DNA from: Coix lacryma-jobi var. lacryma-jobi
Taxonomy: Eukaryota > Streptophyta > Magnoliopsida > Poales > Poaceae
Assembly: GCA_009763385.1 (NCBI GenBank)
Contig: CM019824.1
Span: 32,928,446 to 32,992,445 of the forward strand
Direction: 5' to 3'
Length of the DNA: 64,000 nt
Shown here piece by piece: positions 12,431 through 24,510 of the stretch (its first letter is position 1; each line of letters begins with the position of its first letter). Both the position numbers and the translations under genes were made by a program. The notes beneath the pieces are model-generated. The model made no database searches. It saw only the letters and a program-made list of their open reading frames with translations, and had not been told where the DNA came from.

Positions 12431-12791
12431 TGGACACCCCTATCGCTGACACCACCCAACCGGCATATCCCACCACCTGGCGAGCAGTGCCTCACCATCC
12501 TGCCCTCCGCGCTCGTCTCACCACCACCGTCGCTGGTCTGGCATCCTCCCAAAAGCTTTGTTTTAACTAACAGTGGAAAATCCTTGAAAACCAAAACCCA
12601 ATGTCGTAACCTTCTTCTTCTTCGGTGGCAGCGGTACAAGGTGAATTGCCTAACACCAGCACATCGGCCGTTGAACCCGCAAACCTAGAGAACATCAAAC
12701 AACCCAGACGTGTGGTACTGCACGACACGAGCATGCACGCGTAAACAAGCATAGGGAAAACAAATTTTACTTTTCATAGGTCTAATGAACG

Positions 12792-13510
12792 CGCTGTAAT
12801 TTATGAAACTAAAAACAATATCATAGGTCTATCAACACCTTCTAGTGCTTATGAACAAACAGTAATGGTCTCCTTAATCAAACACATGCCAACAGACGCG
12901 TTTTCCGAAAAAGAAACAATAATGGACATATAAAACAGACAAATTTTAGTTTCCATGCAATGCTTACAACAAACCATAAAGGTGAAGCCATAAATGACAA
13001 AAATAAGTAGCCTGCTCCACTGTACTTAGCACTTTTCCGCCATGCATAGCTTCTAAGCTAATCCAAAGCTTCTCCTCTTCTTCTTCGATGGACGTTTCCA
13101 CCACTGGCACCACCCAGCCGGCCTTTGTCATTGCCTGGTGGGTAGCACCGCGCTGTAATTTTTGAAACTAAAGATAATATCATAGGTCTATCAACACCTT
13201 CTAGTGCTTATGAACAAACAATAATGGTCTCCTTAATCAAACACATGCCAACAGACATGTTTTCTGAAAAAGAAACAATAATGGACATCGAAAACGGACA
13301 AATTTTAGTTTCCATGCAATGCTTACAAACCAACCATAAATGTGAAGCCACAAATGACAAAAATAAGTAGCTTGCTCCACTGTACTTAGCCTCCTCCACT
13401 GTGCATAGCTTCTAAGCTAATCCAAAGCTTCTCCTCTTCTTCTTCGATGGACGTTGCCACCAATGGCACCACCCAACCGACCTTTGTCATTGCCTGGTGG
13501 GTAGCACCCC
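12792..13510. repeat. 359-bp tandem duplication in the pseudogene intron
   Basis: The segment starting CGCTGTAATTTATGAAAC at 12792 recurs at 13151, including the CTTCTAGTGCTTATGAACAA motif and the GATGGACGTT segment. The equivalent part of the intact copy (about 48170-48420) has one unit only, so the duplication is private to this copy. Confidence 0.8.
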
Positions 13511-14645
13511 CGCTATCCCACCCTCCACATCCATCTCGGGCACAACCATTGTCGGTCTGGCATCACTCCCCAAAACTTCTTTCTAAGCCTGGAGAACATG
13601 GAATCATCAAAACCCAAACCCTAACATCAGGGCCTTCTTTTCTAGTGACGGCTTGCAAGCAAATGAATTCATCTTGACACCTGCGCATCAGAGCAACCAA
13701 ACTGAAATCCATGGAGAACATTGGACATCACAGACGACGTGCATGCCAGCTCCACTATACTTAGCACTTAGGAATTTAGGGTGACATGCAAAACTAGAAC
13801 ACAAACGATAACATAGTTATTGCATGATTGTATGTGAGCACATGCACCCAAAGAATCAAAGATTTATGATTGACATATGTACCATTTATTGATATCCTAC
13901 CCAAACATGCATAACCAACGACTCTACGAATATCGTGAGTTATAAGCAATCTATTCAATGCATCTATGCAAAATGACATACAAAAAATGGGAGTACTACA
14001 AATTCTGATGATTGTTGTTCTCTACACGATTAGAAGAATGCCATGCATAGAAATGGGAAAATGAGTTTGTGAAAGGGGCAGCTAGACTGATGACTAGGAG
14101 ATCCATCTGTAGGCCAATGAGCTCGAGGAGATTGAAGCTATCCATTTTGGGCATGATGACATCGTCGATCACCAAGTCAAACTGGTTCCCATCCTTCCTC
14201 TCCCTGAGCATGTCCAACGTTGTATGGCCATCCGTCACCAATATTGTTGTGTCGCACCACGAGAATTCAAACGCATAAACAAAATCACCCCAAATAATTC
14301 ATCAATCGTCTAGCCTAAAATTGTATGGCAACAAAATCAGAGGGAAATAATTGATGGCTAAGAAGGCAAGAACACACACCGTTGTAGGTGCAATACTTCA
14401 ACTGCCTCTAGAGGACCTTGAGGCAGACGTGGTCATCATCGACGGCAAACAAGCCCAGTCTCGCTAGGATGGTATCCATGGCCATCTCTTCCCCTATATC
14501 CAAAATGCACATGATCATTTTCAAGAAAGTAGCCGCCAACCACCAAATCCCCACAAGGAACACGAGAAGACTCGAAGTTTCTTACCCGCTGCAATGTCTT
14601 CCATTGGCATCCAACAACCTTCGGTGAGCAAGCAACAAAGACAGA

Positions 14646-16648
14646 TGAATGGTCCTAATGACTAGTGGGGGTGAATAGCCTAATTAAAAATTCTGCAATG
14701 CACTAAAATAATTGTTAGCAACACAAATAGTGGAGCTTTTGGCACTAGTCTACACGAGTGTTGCAAGCCACCTAAGCCAACAATTTCTAGTCCTAATATG
14801 GCATGACAGACAACAAGCTACAGAGCTGCACAAGATAAAAGCAACTACACAAAACGCTAGCAAACTAAACAAACTACTAGGTCAAGCACAAAGTAAATAC
14901 GATATGAAATGAGCTAGGGATGAGAGGGTTTCACCATGCCTTTAGGATCGCCAATGAACAAGTAGTCACTAGTGAATACCAAGAGTGAAGCCAATAACCA
15001 AATAGCCAATGGAAGAACCAATCACCAAGATGATCCAATCAAGCACAATCAACACAGGGGAGACGCCGATTTTTATCCCAAGAACGTGCTTGTTGACACG
15101 CTAGTCCCCGTCTCGACCAACACATGGCGGTTTCATGGTTAATCAACACCAAACCGTAAAGCTCCTCACTAGAGTGCCACAAGAACGGGCCACAAGCTAA
15201 GTGAGGAAGTTCAATGATACGAGCAATCCACTAAAGGTGTCTTTCAGTACTCACGGAGGATGAGACCCAATGATCCCTCACAACCACGATCCGGTGGTGG
15301 CCAAGAAAAATCACAGACTATTGCCAACTCCATCAAGTTGCTCCAAGCTATCTAGGCACCAAAAAGTGTCAAGAGTTACAAGAAATCCACAATCAATGTG
15401 AAGAACTAGTGCCACTAGATGCTATCTCACAAAGCAATGGGCTAGAATCAATCAATCTCACTTTGAGTATGCAAATCAAGTCAAGGAGATGAGTGGAGAG
15501 GCTTAGGTTAGCTCACAAAGATGTATCACTGATCAAAATGTGCAAGAGAGGCAGCCTAAGGAAACCCAACGCCTATTTATAAGCCCAAAGCCACACACTA
15601 GTCGTTTCAACCTTCGTAGGGTGTCCGGACCCAGGGTCCAGACCCTAGTTTCGACCAATCCAAACCATCCTCCAAGCCCTGAACACACCCAGTCGTGCCT
15701 ACCACCAGCCGCCACACATTTCATTCAAAGCAGAGAGTCGTTGTCGCTCCAATGGTACTCCATTGCGCGCATCTCACATCGTTCATACTGTCACAATAGT
15801 GCTCGATCCGGACCAATAGGGGATCCAGATCCAACGCTATGTAGAGAGCTCCTAGAACACCAATTTGCATCCAGGCCCGGTCCTGAGCCTCCATCCAGAC
15901 GAAGCCTCTAGGTCCGGATGAGTTCGCTCCTTTGCTCGTGCTAGCTTCACTTCATCCGGACTCGACCACCATGGTCCAGACCAATGAATTGTTGGGTCCA
16001 GATGCAGAGTCTGAGCCCCTAGTTGCCAACCTGCCTGTCCATACCCACACCCATTGGTCCTCATTGTGGTTGTGCCTGGGCCCGGATGCTACCTGACAGT
16101 GCAGCTGCCTAGGGTATGGCTCAGGACCCATCTCCGATGGTTTCGTGACCGCCCAAGACCCTAGGGTCCGAACCCCATTTTCACCTCCTTTTCAACTTCT
16201 TCTTCCACTCTTGCTTCCATGTGCCAACACCGAAGTGTTAAACTAGTTGTGCACATGTGTTAGCATTTGTTAAAGCATTTTCAAGGTTTTGTTAGTCACA
16301 CACTAGACTCTAATGCATTGATATGTTACTAGAGAACACCTAGTGGCACTTGAACACCGCATTAACCGTGATTTACTCCTCTTGATAGTACAATTATATA
16401 TGTTAAATGTGATCACTCTATGGTGTATTTATCACCAAATCCAAATCCTTATTTATACCTTTGCCTTGATCTACATAGGGTTTTGTTTTTCTCTTTCTTC
16501 TTTTCCAAATGTAGAGCAGTTGATCCATTTTTCTGTCATTTCCACCAAAACCATGGTCATCATCTAGCTCCACCAACCTATATCTCAAAAACACTGGGTA
16601 GTACACTTATGTTTCATCAATTATCCAAAAACCAAACAAAGACTTTCA
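14646..16648 (-). mobile_element. Solo LTR, Sirevirus-like, in RR leader
   Basis: On the minus strand the LTR runs TGAAAGTCTTTGTTTGG to GGACCATTCA and is 2003 bp long. Both sides carry ACAGA (14641-14645 and 16649-16653), so both ends and the target duplication are intact with no internal region: a solo LTR left by recombination between two LTRs. Near its 3' end it reads GGCTATTCACCCCCACTAG, like the complete element at 17351, and it contains palindromic GTCCGGACCC motifs of the kind reported for Sirevirus LTRs. It separates the pseudogene's promoter from exon 1. The intact gene has no insertion here. Confidence 0.88.
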
Positions 16649-16945
16649 ACAGAGGAAAAAGTGACATAAGGGAGGCGATTTTGGGTGAAGAGTAGCACAG
16701 TGAGAATGAGGGAAAGGGGGGATTTATAGCAAGAGCAAGGGGAATGAGGGAGGAGCGGGAGTTAGAATGCAGGCGGCTGCAAAGATGGTAGGTGTTCATA
16801 CTTGCAATGTTGAATTTCCCTAGCATTAATTACTGCCTATAGTTACCCTGTGCTTCGACCGCCAGACTTGTTGGCTTTGCTCATCGCTTGTGTGTTGCGG
16901 CTGGCTTCAGTTTCTTGATGAATGGAAAACCAACCAAACCACCCT
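16649..16945 (-). promoter_or_regulatory. Promoter relic of RR pseudogene copy C
   Basis: A minus-strand TATAAAT lies at 16722-16728, in the same GC-rich context as the promoters at 2117 and 50502. The sequence downstream matches the intact gene's leader until the LTR site. It runs without a break into R1 of unit D at about 16946. Confidence 0.7.
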
Positions 16946-16949
16946 AGAA

Positions 16950-17350
16950 TCATTTTGGGCAAGGTTTGGAAAAGCTTAAAAGCTACAAACTTCTTAACTT
17001 TTAAGTTAATGAGTTTTAAGATATGTATAAGTTATATGTGTACATTTGTGTTCAAAACACTTGCAAAGCATAATGAATTTGACAGATTTTAAGAAATATT
17101 TTAGAACAAATTATTGCTCAAAGATATACATGGACCTTTTAGAAAAAAAAGATACACATAAAAAACTATGCAAAATCAAATGTAACAATTATTTTCTTTA
17201 CGAAATAATTTACTTTTCATCCAATGAACCAACAGTAATGCACAAAACTACAAATAACAAAAGTTAGTTACATACAGGGTAAACTGTAACACATGTAGCA
17301 AAATTGAAAACTATGAGAGGTCGACATGGCTATGAACAAATGTAACACAC
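16950..17350. repeat. R1 AT-rich repeat, unit D (left part)
   Basis: R1 block directly after the copy C promoter. It is interrupted by the LTR retrotransposon at 17351 and resumes at 27053. It has no MITE at the position occupied in units C and E. Confidence 0.8.
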
Positions 17351-19880
17351 TGAAAGGTCCTAGTTTGGTTTTGGTAATTGAGTGACAACTTAGGTGGACT
17401 AATATGTGTTTGAAGTAAATTACACAGGTGATTAGTCCATAGGTGATCATGTGTGAGCAACATATGCCATAGAGGAGAATTGGCTTGGAGGATGTTGCAA
17501 TGCTCATGCATGAAGATGAAGAAGGAGCTTAATGCATATGTGACATGACATGTGGTCATATGGCTAAGATGGAGAAGATCAAGGCAAGACTTGGCTTGAT
17601 GGACCGGTTGCGAAGGTGAAGGGCAAGTTGGGGCTTTGAAGCCGTTGGTACCGAGTGTCGGGAGGCTTAAGCAAGACTTGGCGCCGAAGGACCGAAGCGA
17701 TGGTGAAGAGCAAGTGATGTCAAGATCGATGGACCATGGAGGCCATGTGATGATATGAAGTGGATCATATCATTTGAAGATAGGTTGGTGCATGTGTTGC
17801 ATCAACACCGAAGGAGATGGAATGGAATGCGCAAGGCAAAGGTATATTTGTAGGGCATTTCATTTCACCGGTCATAGGTGTGTAGAGAAGTTTATGACCG
17901 GGTTTAGGATAGATGGCCGTACTATTAAGAGGAGCAAACTTGTTTGCATATCGGTCATCTAGTGCCACTTGAGCGATCTAACTTTGCGATGTTACTATGA
18001 TCGAGTGGCGGTGGTGAGTGCAAGTGAAAATCCTTTGAAAAATGATTGTGAAAATGCTAACACACTTGCACAAGATGATGAACACTTGGTGGTGTTAGCA
18101 CATTTGCAAAGGAGAAGTTGTTGAAATAGTTTTGGATCAAAACAGAGAAGAAAATGAAGTTTTCTGTGTGTTGTCGGTGGTACCGACCTGGGGGTGTCGG
18201 TAGTACCGACCCAGGAGGGCTGTTTGCAGCCTCTCTGGATGTGGCTCGTTTTTGGCCTGGCGGTGGTACCGCTATTACCTCGGTACTACCGCCGGCAGTG
18301 GTACCGACCAGGGGTCGGTGGTACCGTGGCCCTGAAGGGGTTTTGCGGAGCTCTCTGGAAGTGGCCAGTTTTGGCCTACCGGTAGTACCGCCATTACCTC
18401 GGTAGTACCGCGCTCGGTACTACCGACTCAAGGCCGGTGGTTGGCAAGTTTGCGGAGCTCTCTGAAGTTGAGTGGAAGATGACCTGGCGGTGGTACCGCC
18501 ATAGGGCCGGTACCACCGGGCTCGGAAGTACCGACCAGGGGGTCGGTAGTTCAAGAGTCAGGAGGAAGTTTTTGAATGCGTTCGAAAGTAGCCTGCCGGT
18601 AGTACCGCCATAGGGCCGGTACTACCGACCTCGGAGGTACCGACCAGAGAGTCGGTGCTTCGCCTAAATCAGCGGGCCTTGTGGTAACGGCTAGTTTGAC
18701 TAAGCCGGTAGTACCGCCCAGGAAGGGTCGGTACTACCGACCGAGGCGCAGGAAAGGGGAAACGGCTAGTTGGCCGCTCCCCTCTATAAATAGGAGTTGA
18801 GGCCGGCTTAGGGCCGGCTGCTGAGCACTCCAAAGCCTTGGTGGCTTGAGTGGATGTGCCTGGGAGCCCTCTAACTCGCTTGTGCTTGCTAGTGCGCGAA
18901 TCTATTGCGAGTGAGCGATTCTAGTGCGTTGCTTTGAGAGATAGCATCGAGTGGCACTAGGTGTTCGAGTTGCAAGCCGGTGGTGCTTATTACTCTTGGA
19001 GGTTGCCACCTCCTAGACGGCTTGGTGATCGAGTCTCCGTCATGAAGCCCGCGTGAAGATTGTGCGTGGCTCCGGAGAAGGATTGTGAGGGGCATTGTGC
19101 TCGCCCCGCGGGGATCGCGAAGAGCAACTCTAGTGGATTGCGCGTGTCATTGAGTTACCCTCACTTGTGGGTGAGTTCTTGCGGCGCTCGAGTGTCGAGC
19201 TAGGTGTGGTGCCTATTAGCCGCCGAACTACCAAAGTGTGTGGTCGACACAACGGGGACTAGCTTGGTGGCAACCAAGTGAACCTCGGGAGAAAAATCAC
19301 CGTGTCAACTTCGTGTTCATCTTCTCGGTGGTTTGCAAACTCTTTTCACTAGCTTGTATTTACTTGTTCATATACATGTGCTAGTTGCTCTTATGATTAG
19401 TTGGCTTGTGTAGCTTGCTAGTTACCTTCCTTGCTTGTGTAGCATAGAAGTTGATCCCATGAGTGACTAGTTGACTTGTAGTCTTGCTAGTCACATTGCT
19501 TAGTTTGTGTAGCTAAGTTGAGCTCTCTAATTTGGCTTGTGTAGCCTTGTTATTGAGCATTGCTAGTGAGCTTAGGCTTTGTGCTTTTTGCTTAGTGGCA
19601 TGTGTAGGAGCTCCCCGGTTGATTGAGTACTAGTTGCTTAGGTTTGTGTAACCTTGCAAGCTAGAATTGTTTAGGTGAGCTCTAGCTAGCCCGACACCTT
19701 ATTTGCTTTGTTTAGGATCTTTTATAAGGTGTCATAGAGTATAAGTAGAGGGGTGTAGTCTTGGCTAGACCGATAGATTTAATTCCGCATTTGTTTTGGT
19801 TAGCCATTCCGCTGCAATTAAGTTTAAGTTTTTAGAAAAGACTATTCACCCCCCCTCTAGTCCGCCATCTCGACCCTTCA
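17351..19880 (+). repeat. 5' LTR of the gag-only retrotransposon
   Basis: It begins TGAAAGGTCCTAG and ends CGACCCTTCA. From about 18170 to 18750 it carries about twenty GGTAGTACCG, GGTACTACCG and GGTGGTACCG palindromic motifs. A TATAAATA at about 18785, after CCCCTC, is a likely core promoter. The end CTATTCACCCCCCCTCTAG is typical of this LTR class. Against the 3' LTR I noticed only a one-base indel near 18010 and substitutions near 18297 and 19796. Confidence 0.92.
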
Positions 19881-19900
19881 ATTGGTATCGGAGCGAGGTC
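19881..19900 (+). promoter_or_regulatory. Primer-binding site (initiator Met tRNA type)
   Basis: ATTGGTATCGGAGCGAGGTC follows the 5' LTR directly. It differs at two positions from the canonical TGGTATCAGAGCCAGG complement of plant initiator-Met tRNA. Confidence 0.8.
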
Positions 19901-19931
19901 TCTCATTTGTGGTCTTCACCGACCCGAGAGG

Positions 19932-21716
19932 ATGGCGACTTATGGGCTAGATGTTGAGTGTCCACACATTTTTGATGGCACACACTTTGCACGATGGAAA
20001 AATTGGATGATATGCAATTTTAAATTTATTAGTCCTCAAATGTGGTGGATCGTAGATGTGGGCCTTTCTCTTGTGTTGGATAGAAAGAATGCAACTCAAG
20101 CGCAAAAGAAATGCCTACATCTCGATTGCCAAGCTACTAACATTTTCTATCAATCTATGGAGGATAACATATTTGGTGAGATCATGGACTTGAAGTCCGC
20201 CCATGAAATTTGGATTTATCTCAATGAGAAATATGGGGCGATCTCCGATGATGATGTTGATGAGCCCAAGGAGGAGGCGCATGAGGATGTTGAGCATGAC
20301 CACAACTTGGTGGTTGTGGAGGATTGCTCCACCTCATGGTCAAGTGATGATGATGATGATCAATCCACAAGCTCACTTGACAAGGTTGATGGTGATGATT
20401 CAAGTGTTGCAAGTAATGATTCTACTCCAAGCACACTTGATGATGTTGATGGCTCATGCTCGAGCGATGATTGTGATACTACTACAAGCCCATCACCACA
20501 TTGCTTCATGTCACAAGGTGACACCAAGGTATTTAATGCAAATGTGGTTGATCATGTTGATTCATATGATGAGCTTGTTAGTAGACTTGCTAGCATGACC
20601 ATGTCTTTAGAAAATGAGAAAAATAAAACAATGAAATTAGCAAATGAAAACTCATTTCTAAAGAACTCATGTGAAGAACATAAGCGCTTACTTGATGTTC
20701 TTAAAGCTTCACATGATGATTTAATTGAAAAGTATGGCTCTCTCATTAAGAAGCTTTCAAAGAAAATTAAAAATAATGAGAGCTCATCACATGGATCAAA
20801 TGATCAATTGCAAAATGTTGCTAACCCATGTGATGTAGGCAAGAAGAATGTATCCACCTCTTGTGAAGATTTATTATCTATGCCATGTTCTTCACAATTA
20901 GATGCTTGTTCTACTTCTTTGTCTTGTGAGACTAACCTTTTGAAGGAGAACAATGAGCTCAAAAGTGAAGTGAAGAATTTGAGCAACAAGTTAGAGAGGT
21001 GGTGTAAATCAAAAGTCACCCATGAGCACATGATGAAGAATCAAAGAAGCTATGGTGACAAGAGTGGCATTGGCTTTAACAAAAGCAATGCCAAGGGCAA
21101 GAAAATGAGGAAGCAAGAAGAAAAGAAGCTATCTCATTTCATGTGCTATCAATGCCATGAAATGGGACATCTTGCAAAAGCTTGCCCCAACAAGAAGAAG
21201 CCCCAAGCTCAAATCAAGAACAACCATCATGATGGTGACTTGATGAAGAAGAAGAAAACAAGAAGGGGCGGAAGAGCAAGGCATCCAAATCACATCCATG
21301 ATGCCAACAAGATTGTGAGCAACATAAAAGATCAAGCTCACATCAAGTGCTACAATTGTGATGAATTGGGCCACCTAGCTTCGGGTTGTCCAAACAAGCT
21401 TGAGAAGAAGGATCAAGCAAACAAGAAGAAGCAAGGCAATGAGAAGCAACAAATGAGCAAAGAAGAGAAGGCTCAATCCAAGAGAAGTTGCTACTCATGC
21501 CGGGAAAGGGGACACATGGCTCATTCATGTCCCCTAGGTATGACCCCTAAGCCTATTTCAATTATTAATGATTCTATGCTTAGGAAGGATGAAAATGGTA
21601 CCTCTAAGGCTACTATTGCAACTCATCCCGCTACTCATACTAAGGCTATGCCTAAGTATGTTGCTCCTAACTTGAGAGGACCCAAACTAGTTTGGGTACC
21701 ATCAAAAAGTGGATGA
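19932..21716 (+). CDS. Gag polyprotein of LTR retrotransposon, three zinc knuckles
   Basis: The 594-residue intact ORF would form the virus-like particle in which element RNA is packaged. It opens MATYGLDVECPHIFDGTHFA and has a UBN2-like N-terminal region (about residues 1-100). An Asp/Ser-rich acidic stretch follows (about 100-210), then a Leu/Lys/Glu heptad-rich coiled coil (about 225-290 and 330-360). Three CCHC knuckles are clear: CYQCHEMGHLAKAC at 405, CYNCDELGHLASGC at 473 and CYSCRERGHMAHSC at 520. The ATG is the first in frame, 51 bases after the 5' LTR. The tail FVWVPSK-like end resembles the gag-pol junction of copia elements, but a stop follows and no pol frame exists. The intact frame fits recent activity. 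Confidence 0.93.
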   Translation: MATYGLDVECPHIFDGTHFARWKNWMICNFKFISPQMWWIVDVGLSLVLDRKNATQAQKKCLHLDCQATNIFYQSMEDNIFGEIMDLKSAHEIWIYLNEKYGAISDDDVDEPKEEAHEDVEHDHNLVVVEDCSTSWSSDDDDDQSTSSLDKVDGDDSSVASNDSTPSTLDDVDGSCSSDDCDTTTSPSPHCFMSQGDTKVFNANVVDHVDSYDELVSRLASMTMSLENEKNKTMKLANENSFLKNSCEEHKRLLDVLKASHDDLIEKYGSLIKKLSKKIKNNESSSHGSNDQLQNVANPCDVGKKNVSTSCEDLLSMPCSSQLDACSTSLSCETNLLKENNELKSEVKNLSNKLERWCKSKVTHEHMMKNQRSYGDKSGIGFNKSNAKGKKMRKQEEKKLSHFMCYQCHEMGHLAKACPNKKKPQAQIKNNHHDGDLMKKKKTRRGGRARHPNHIHDANKIVSNIKDQAHIKCYNCDELGHLASGCPNKLEKKDQANKKKQGNEKQQMSKEEKAQSKRSCYSCRERGHMAHSCPLGMTPKPISIINDSMLRKDENGTSKATIATHPATHTKAMPKYVAPNLRGPKLVWVPSKSG

Positions 21717-24510
21717 ATGTGTGTAGGTACCATGGCATTGGAGGCTTGACTCAATTGATTTCATATTATTCATCATGTGATTGATTCAAGTAATGAAGCC
21801 TAGTGCTATCCAAACCCAATGCCAAGACAAAAGAAGTGAAGTCCAAGTGCAAAACATACAAGTGCAAAAGATCAAGTTGTGATGTTTGATTGGAATTATT
21901 TGAAGGCTTGCAATCTAATTGAGTAGAAGCTTGCTATTTGATGATCATGAGCTACTAAGGTATATCTCTAGTTGATCATGTTCTTTTAAATGCATATGAG
22001 TTGATTGAATCGGATATATATGCATATGTTGCTTGCTATAAGATGATTGAATGGATAAATTGCTTAGTGATCAAAATTGAGTTAGTTTGAATGGATATGT
22101 TCATGAGACTTCTTTTAGTAAGTGATTTGAATGGATATATGTCTTGTGAGAGTATTCAAACATGTTAGCTCAAGTTTGATTCATATTGGTAGAGTATAGC
22201 TCAATTGCTCAAAGTTGTCAAAAATCTGAAATCTGAGCTAGCTGTGATAATAGCCATGTTTGAATGATCAAATCTATTTGGATTGGCTTGAAATTTGGTA
22301 CACATGCTCTACACTTGTGATATTAGTCGCTGTGCAAAATTCATGATTATTGGATAAGATGTACTTTGGTTTTGGAGTAGATCTTGTCAACTATTGTGCA
22401 GCAGTTTTCAGCATGTAGTACTATGGAAAGAATTGAAATCTGGTAGCAATCTAGAAAGCCAATGAAGCTCAAATTTTTATGGCTGCTAGAACACTTAGAA
22501 AGGCACATCTCCACCAAATTTCATAGTCATTAGACTTATATTTTGGGAGATATGCATGTTTCTTTGAGAAGGACAGAATCTGCCAGAAAAGTGACAAATA
22601 TTGGATTAATCTAGAGTCACTTTGATTGAAAGGCCCTCAAGTTGGAATCATGTTTATAAAGTGGTTGAGGGACCTATGTTTGGTTTTGAGATGAGCTAGA
22701 AGTATGGCAAATATGAGTACAAGTTCATGTGATTGGGAAGTGTATTTGGCACACATTTGGTACTCAAATTGAAGATCAAGACCAACATCAAGATGAAGAT
22801 AAAGATCAAGCTCTAGTATCAAATTGAAGATCATTTGGAAGAAAGAAAAGGACTCAAAGAGGAATTCAAAGTCACATTTTCAAGAAGAGTTTAATTGGAT
22901 CAATCAAACAAGGTCAATTCAAGTGAGTATCAAGGATGGTTCTTTGGAGAGAGGTCACTTCTCCCTTTTGTAGGGGCTTGCCGCCTTTGGTAGGTTAACC
23001 AAGTATGATACTTGGAAGGCCAATATGGAAGTGGTGATTCAAAGGATATTTGAGATGCTTAGTTGAAGCAATAAAAGGATTGACCAAGCAAAGCAAGCAA
23101 CATGCAAGATAGTAAAGCAAATCATGACAATTCAAGTGGTATTCATATGCAAGCTATGTTCAAATGAAGAAGCAAGTCAACCACAACAAGATAGCGCACT
23201 TAATCATATGAGTGAAGATTTGTTCTATCAATTGGTATATATTGGTCTTCACCATGGACTTCACATTGCTATTTGGAGCTTAATTGGAATCAAATGACTA
23301 TCCTCTACTCCAAGATAGCAAAGGTATCATTGTAATGTGCATGATCATATTCATCCCTTACTAGTATGCGGTTAGTGCATATAGTACATGCTCAATAGGA
23401 TCATGCATAACAATTGAAAAGTTTAAATTCATAGCCTACCACTATTGCTTGTTTGATTATATGATCTAGTGGTTAGTATATGAGTTTGTTCAAGAAAAAG
23501 ACAATAATGCCAATGGATATCAAGTTTCAATTTTCATTCAATTGGTATCCTACAAGACTTCAAGTGATCCTCAACTTTAAGTGATCAATTCAAGCAAAAC
23601 ATCCCTCACCATCAAGAGCTCAAGTTTATCAAGTGGATGACCCATGCTATGACATAGGGGAGGTGCCCCACCTATTGGTATCAAGGTCAAAGATCCTACA
23701 CATGGTGTCATTCCAACACATATGGTGGTGTCCATAAAAAATGAAGACTCAAGTATCAACCATCTACCCTAGTCCAACTCTTTGTATCAAGAGAAGCATA
23801 CCTTTTGTGGTCATTGATGACAAAGGGGGAGAAATTGTGGCAAAGATATGTCATTTATGATATGTCAAGGACAAAGGGGAGAAGTCAAGAAAAGAAGATG
23901 GACATGGATCAAGAGGGAGCAAGATTGAAGGATCAAAATTCTTGGACAATGAGAGCACACAAGTAGGGGGAGCAAGCTCATGAACTTGGTTGTTGCATTT
24001 GATATGTGCATAATCATGTGCTTGCTTGCATTGCATAAGTTTTAAAATTTTATATGCATGCTTGTGTGGTGTATGCTAGTTATAGGATTTAATTGATGAA
24101 TTGATAACTAGCATGCATAGGTTAATAGCTAGACTTGTGCTTTTAATGCAAAACAAGACCCTTGCTATTAATGTTGATCTCACGGGGTTTTCTAGTTTTT
24201 ATGATGTCTAGCTACTCTTCGATGCTAAGGATGAATCAAAATGTGGTATGCACGCTTCAAAGGTAAAATTTCATCATGTATACCTTAGCATCACTTAGTA
24301 GTGCTAACACTCCCACAAATTTCATATTTATGCATGTGTGCAAGCTTGAAACCAAACCATTTGAGCACACATGTAGGGGGAGTTAACACTACAAAGTTGG
24401 GTTGTATGGTGCTTATCCAAATTCTCTTATATGGTCTTAACGTTGGATAAGTAACATAGAATCCAAAGAGCTTAATTTCCATATCTTTGTAGAGTTGTCA
24501 TCAATTACCA
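21717..24510 (+). other. Non-coding interior replacing pol
   Basis: This 2.8-kb AT-rich stretch has no frame longer than about 65 residues and no recognisable protease, integrase, RT or RNase H motif in any frame I read. Polypurine-like tracts of the form AAGGGGGAGA recur at 23823-23831, 23873-23882, 23964-23972 and 24374-24382. Repeated tracts of this kind upstream of the 3' LTR are a reported Sirevirus trait. Confidence 0.75.

Larger units (their letters stand above)
8157..14485 (-). pseudogene. Type-B response regulator pseudogene (copy C)
   Basis: By alignment to the intact copy the exons are 14485-14380, about 14246-14088, 10628-10309, 10216-10140, 9768-8541 and 8192-8157. The lesions are independent. 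Exon 1 has TAG in place of Glu26. The exon 2 acceptor AG is gone. Exon 3 lacks 7 bp just after its start. The exon 4 donor is GG instead of GT (10139-10138). Exon 5 lacks 41 bp between two CAGC copies near 8700, which frameshifts the C terminus. The receiver reads VIDDVIMPKMDSF, and the GARP end SHLQ and the last exon DFINRDWEFSP survive. The solo LTR sits in its leader. I expect no functional product. Confidence 0.9.

Noticed and set aside
17774..17962. Identical small ORFs in both LTRs (17774 and 24947; 18154 and 25326)
   Set aside because: Their identity follows from LTR duplication, not coding constraint.
20203..20598. Met-rich ORF overlapping gag
   Set aside because: Shadow frame of the Asp/Ser-rich GAT-GAT repeats in gag.
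21717..24510. Hidden pol remnant in the gag-only element
   Set aside because: No DTG/DSG protease, HHCC or DDE integrase, or YVDD-type RT motif found in the frames I read. A profile search would be decisive.
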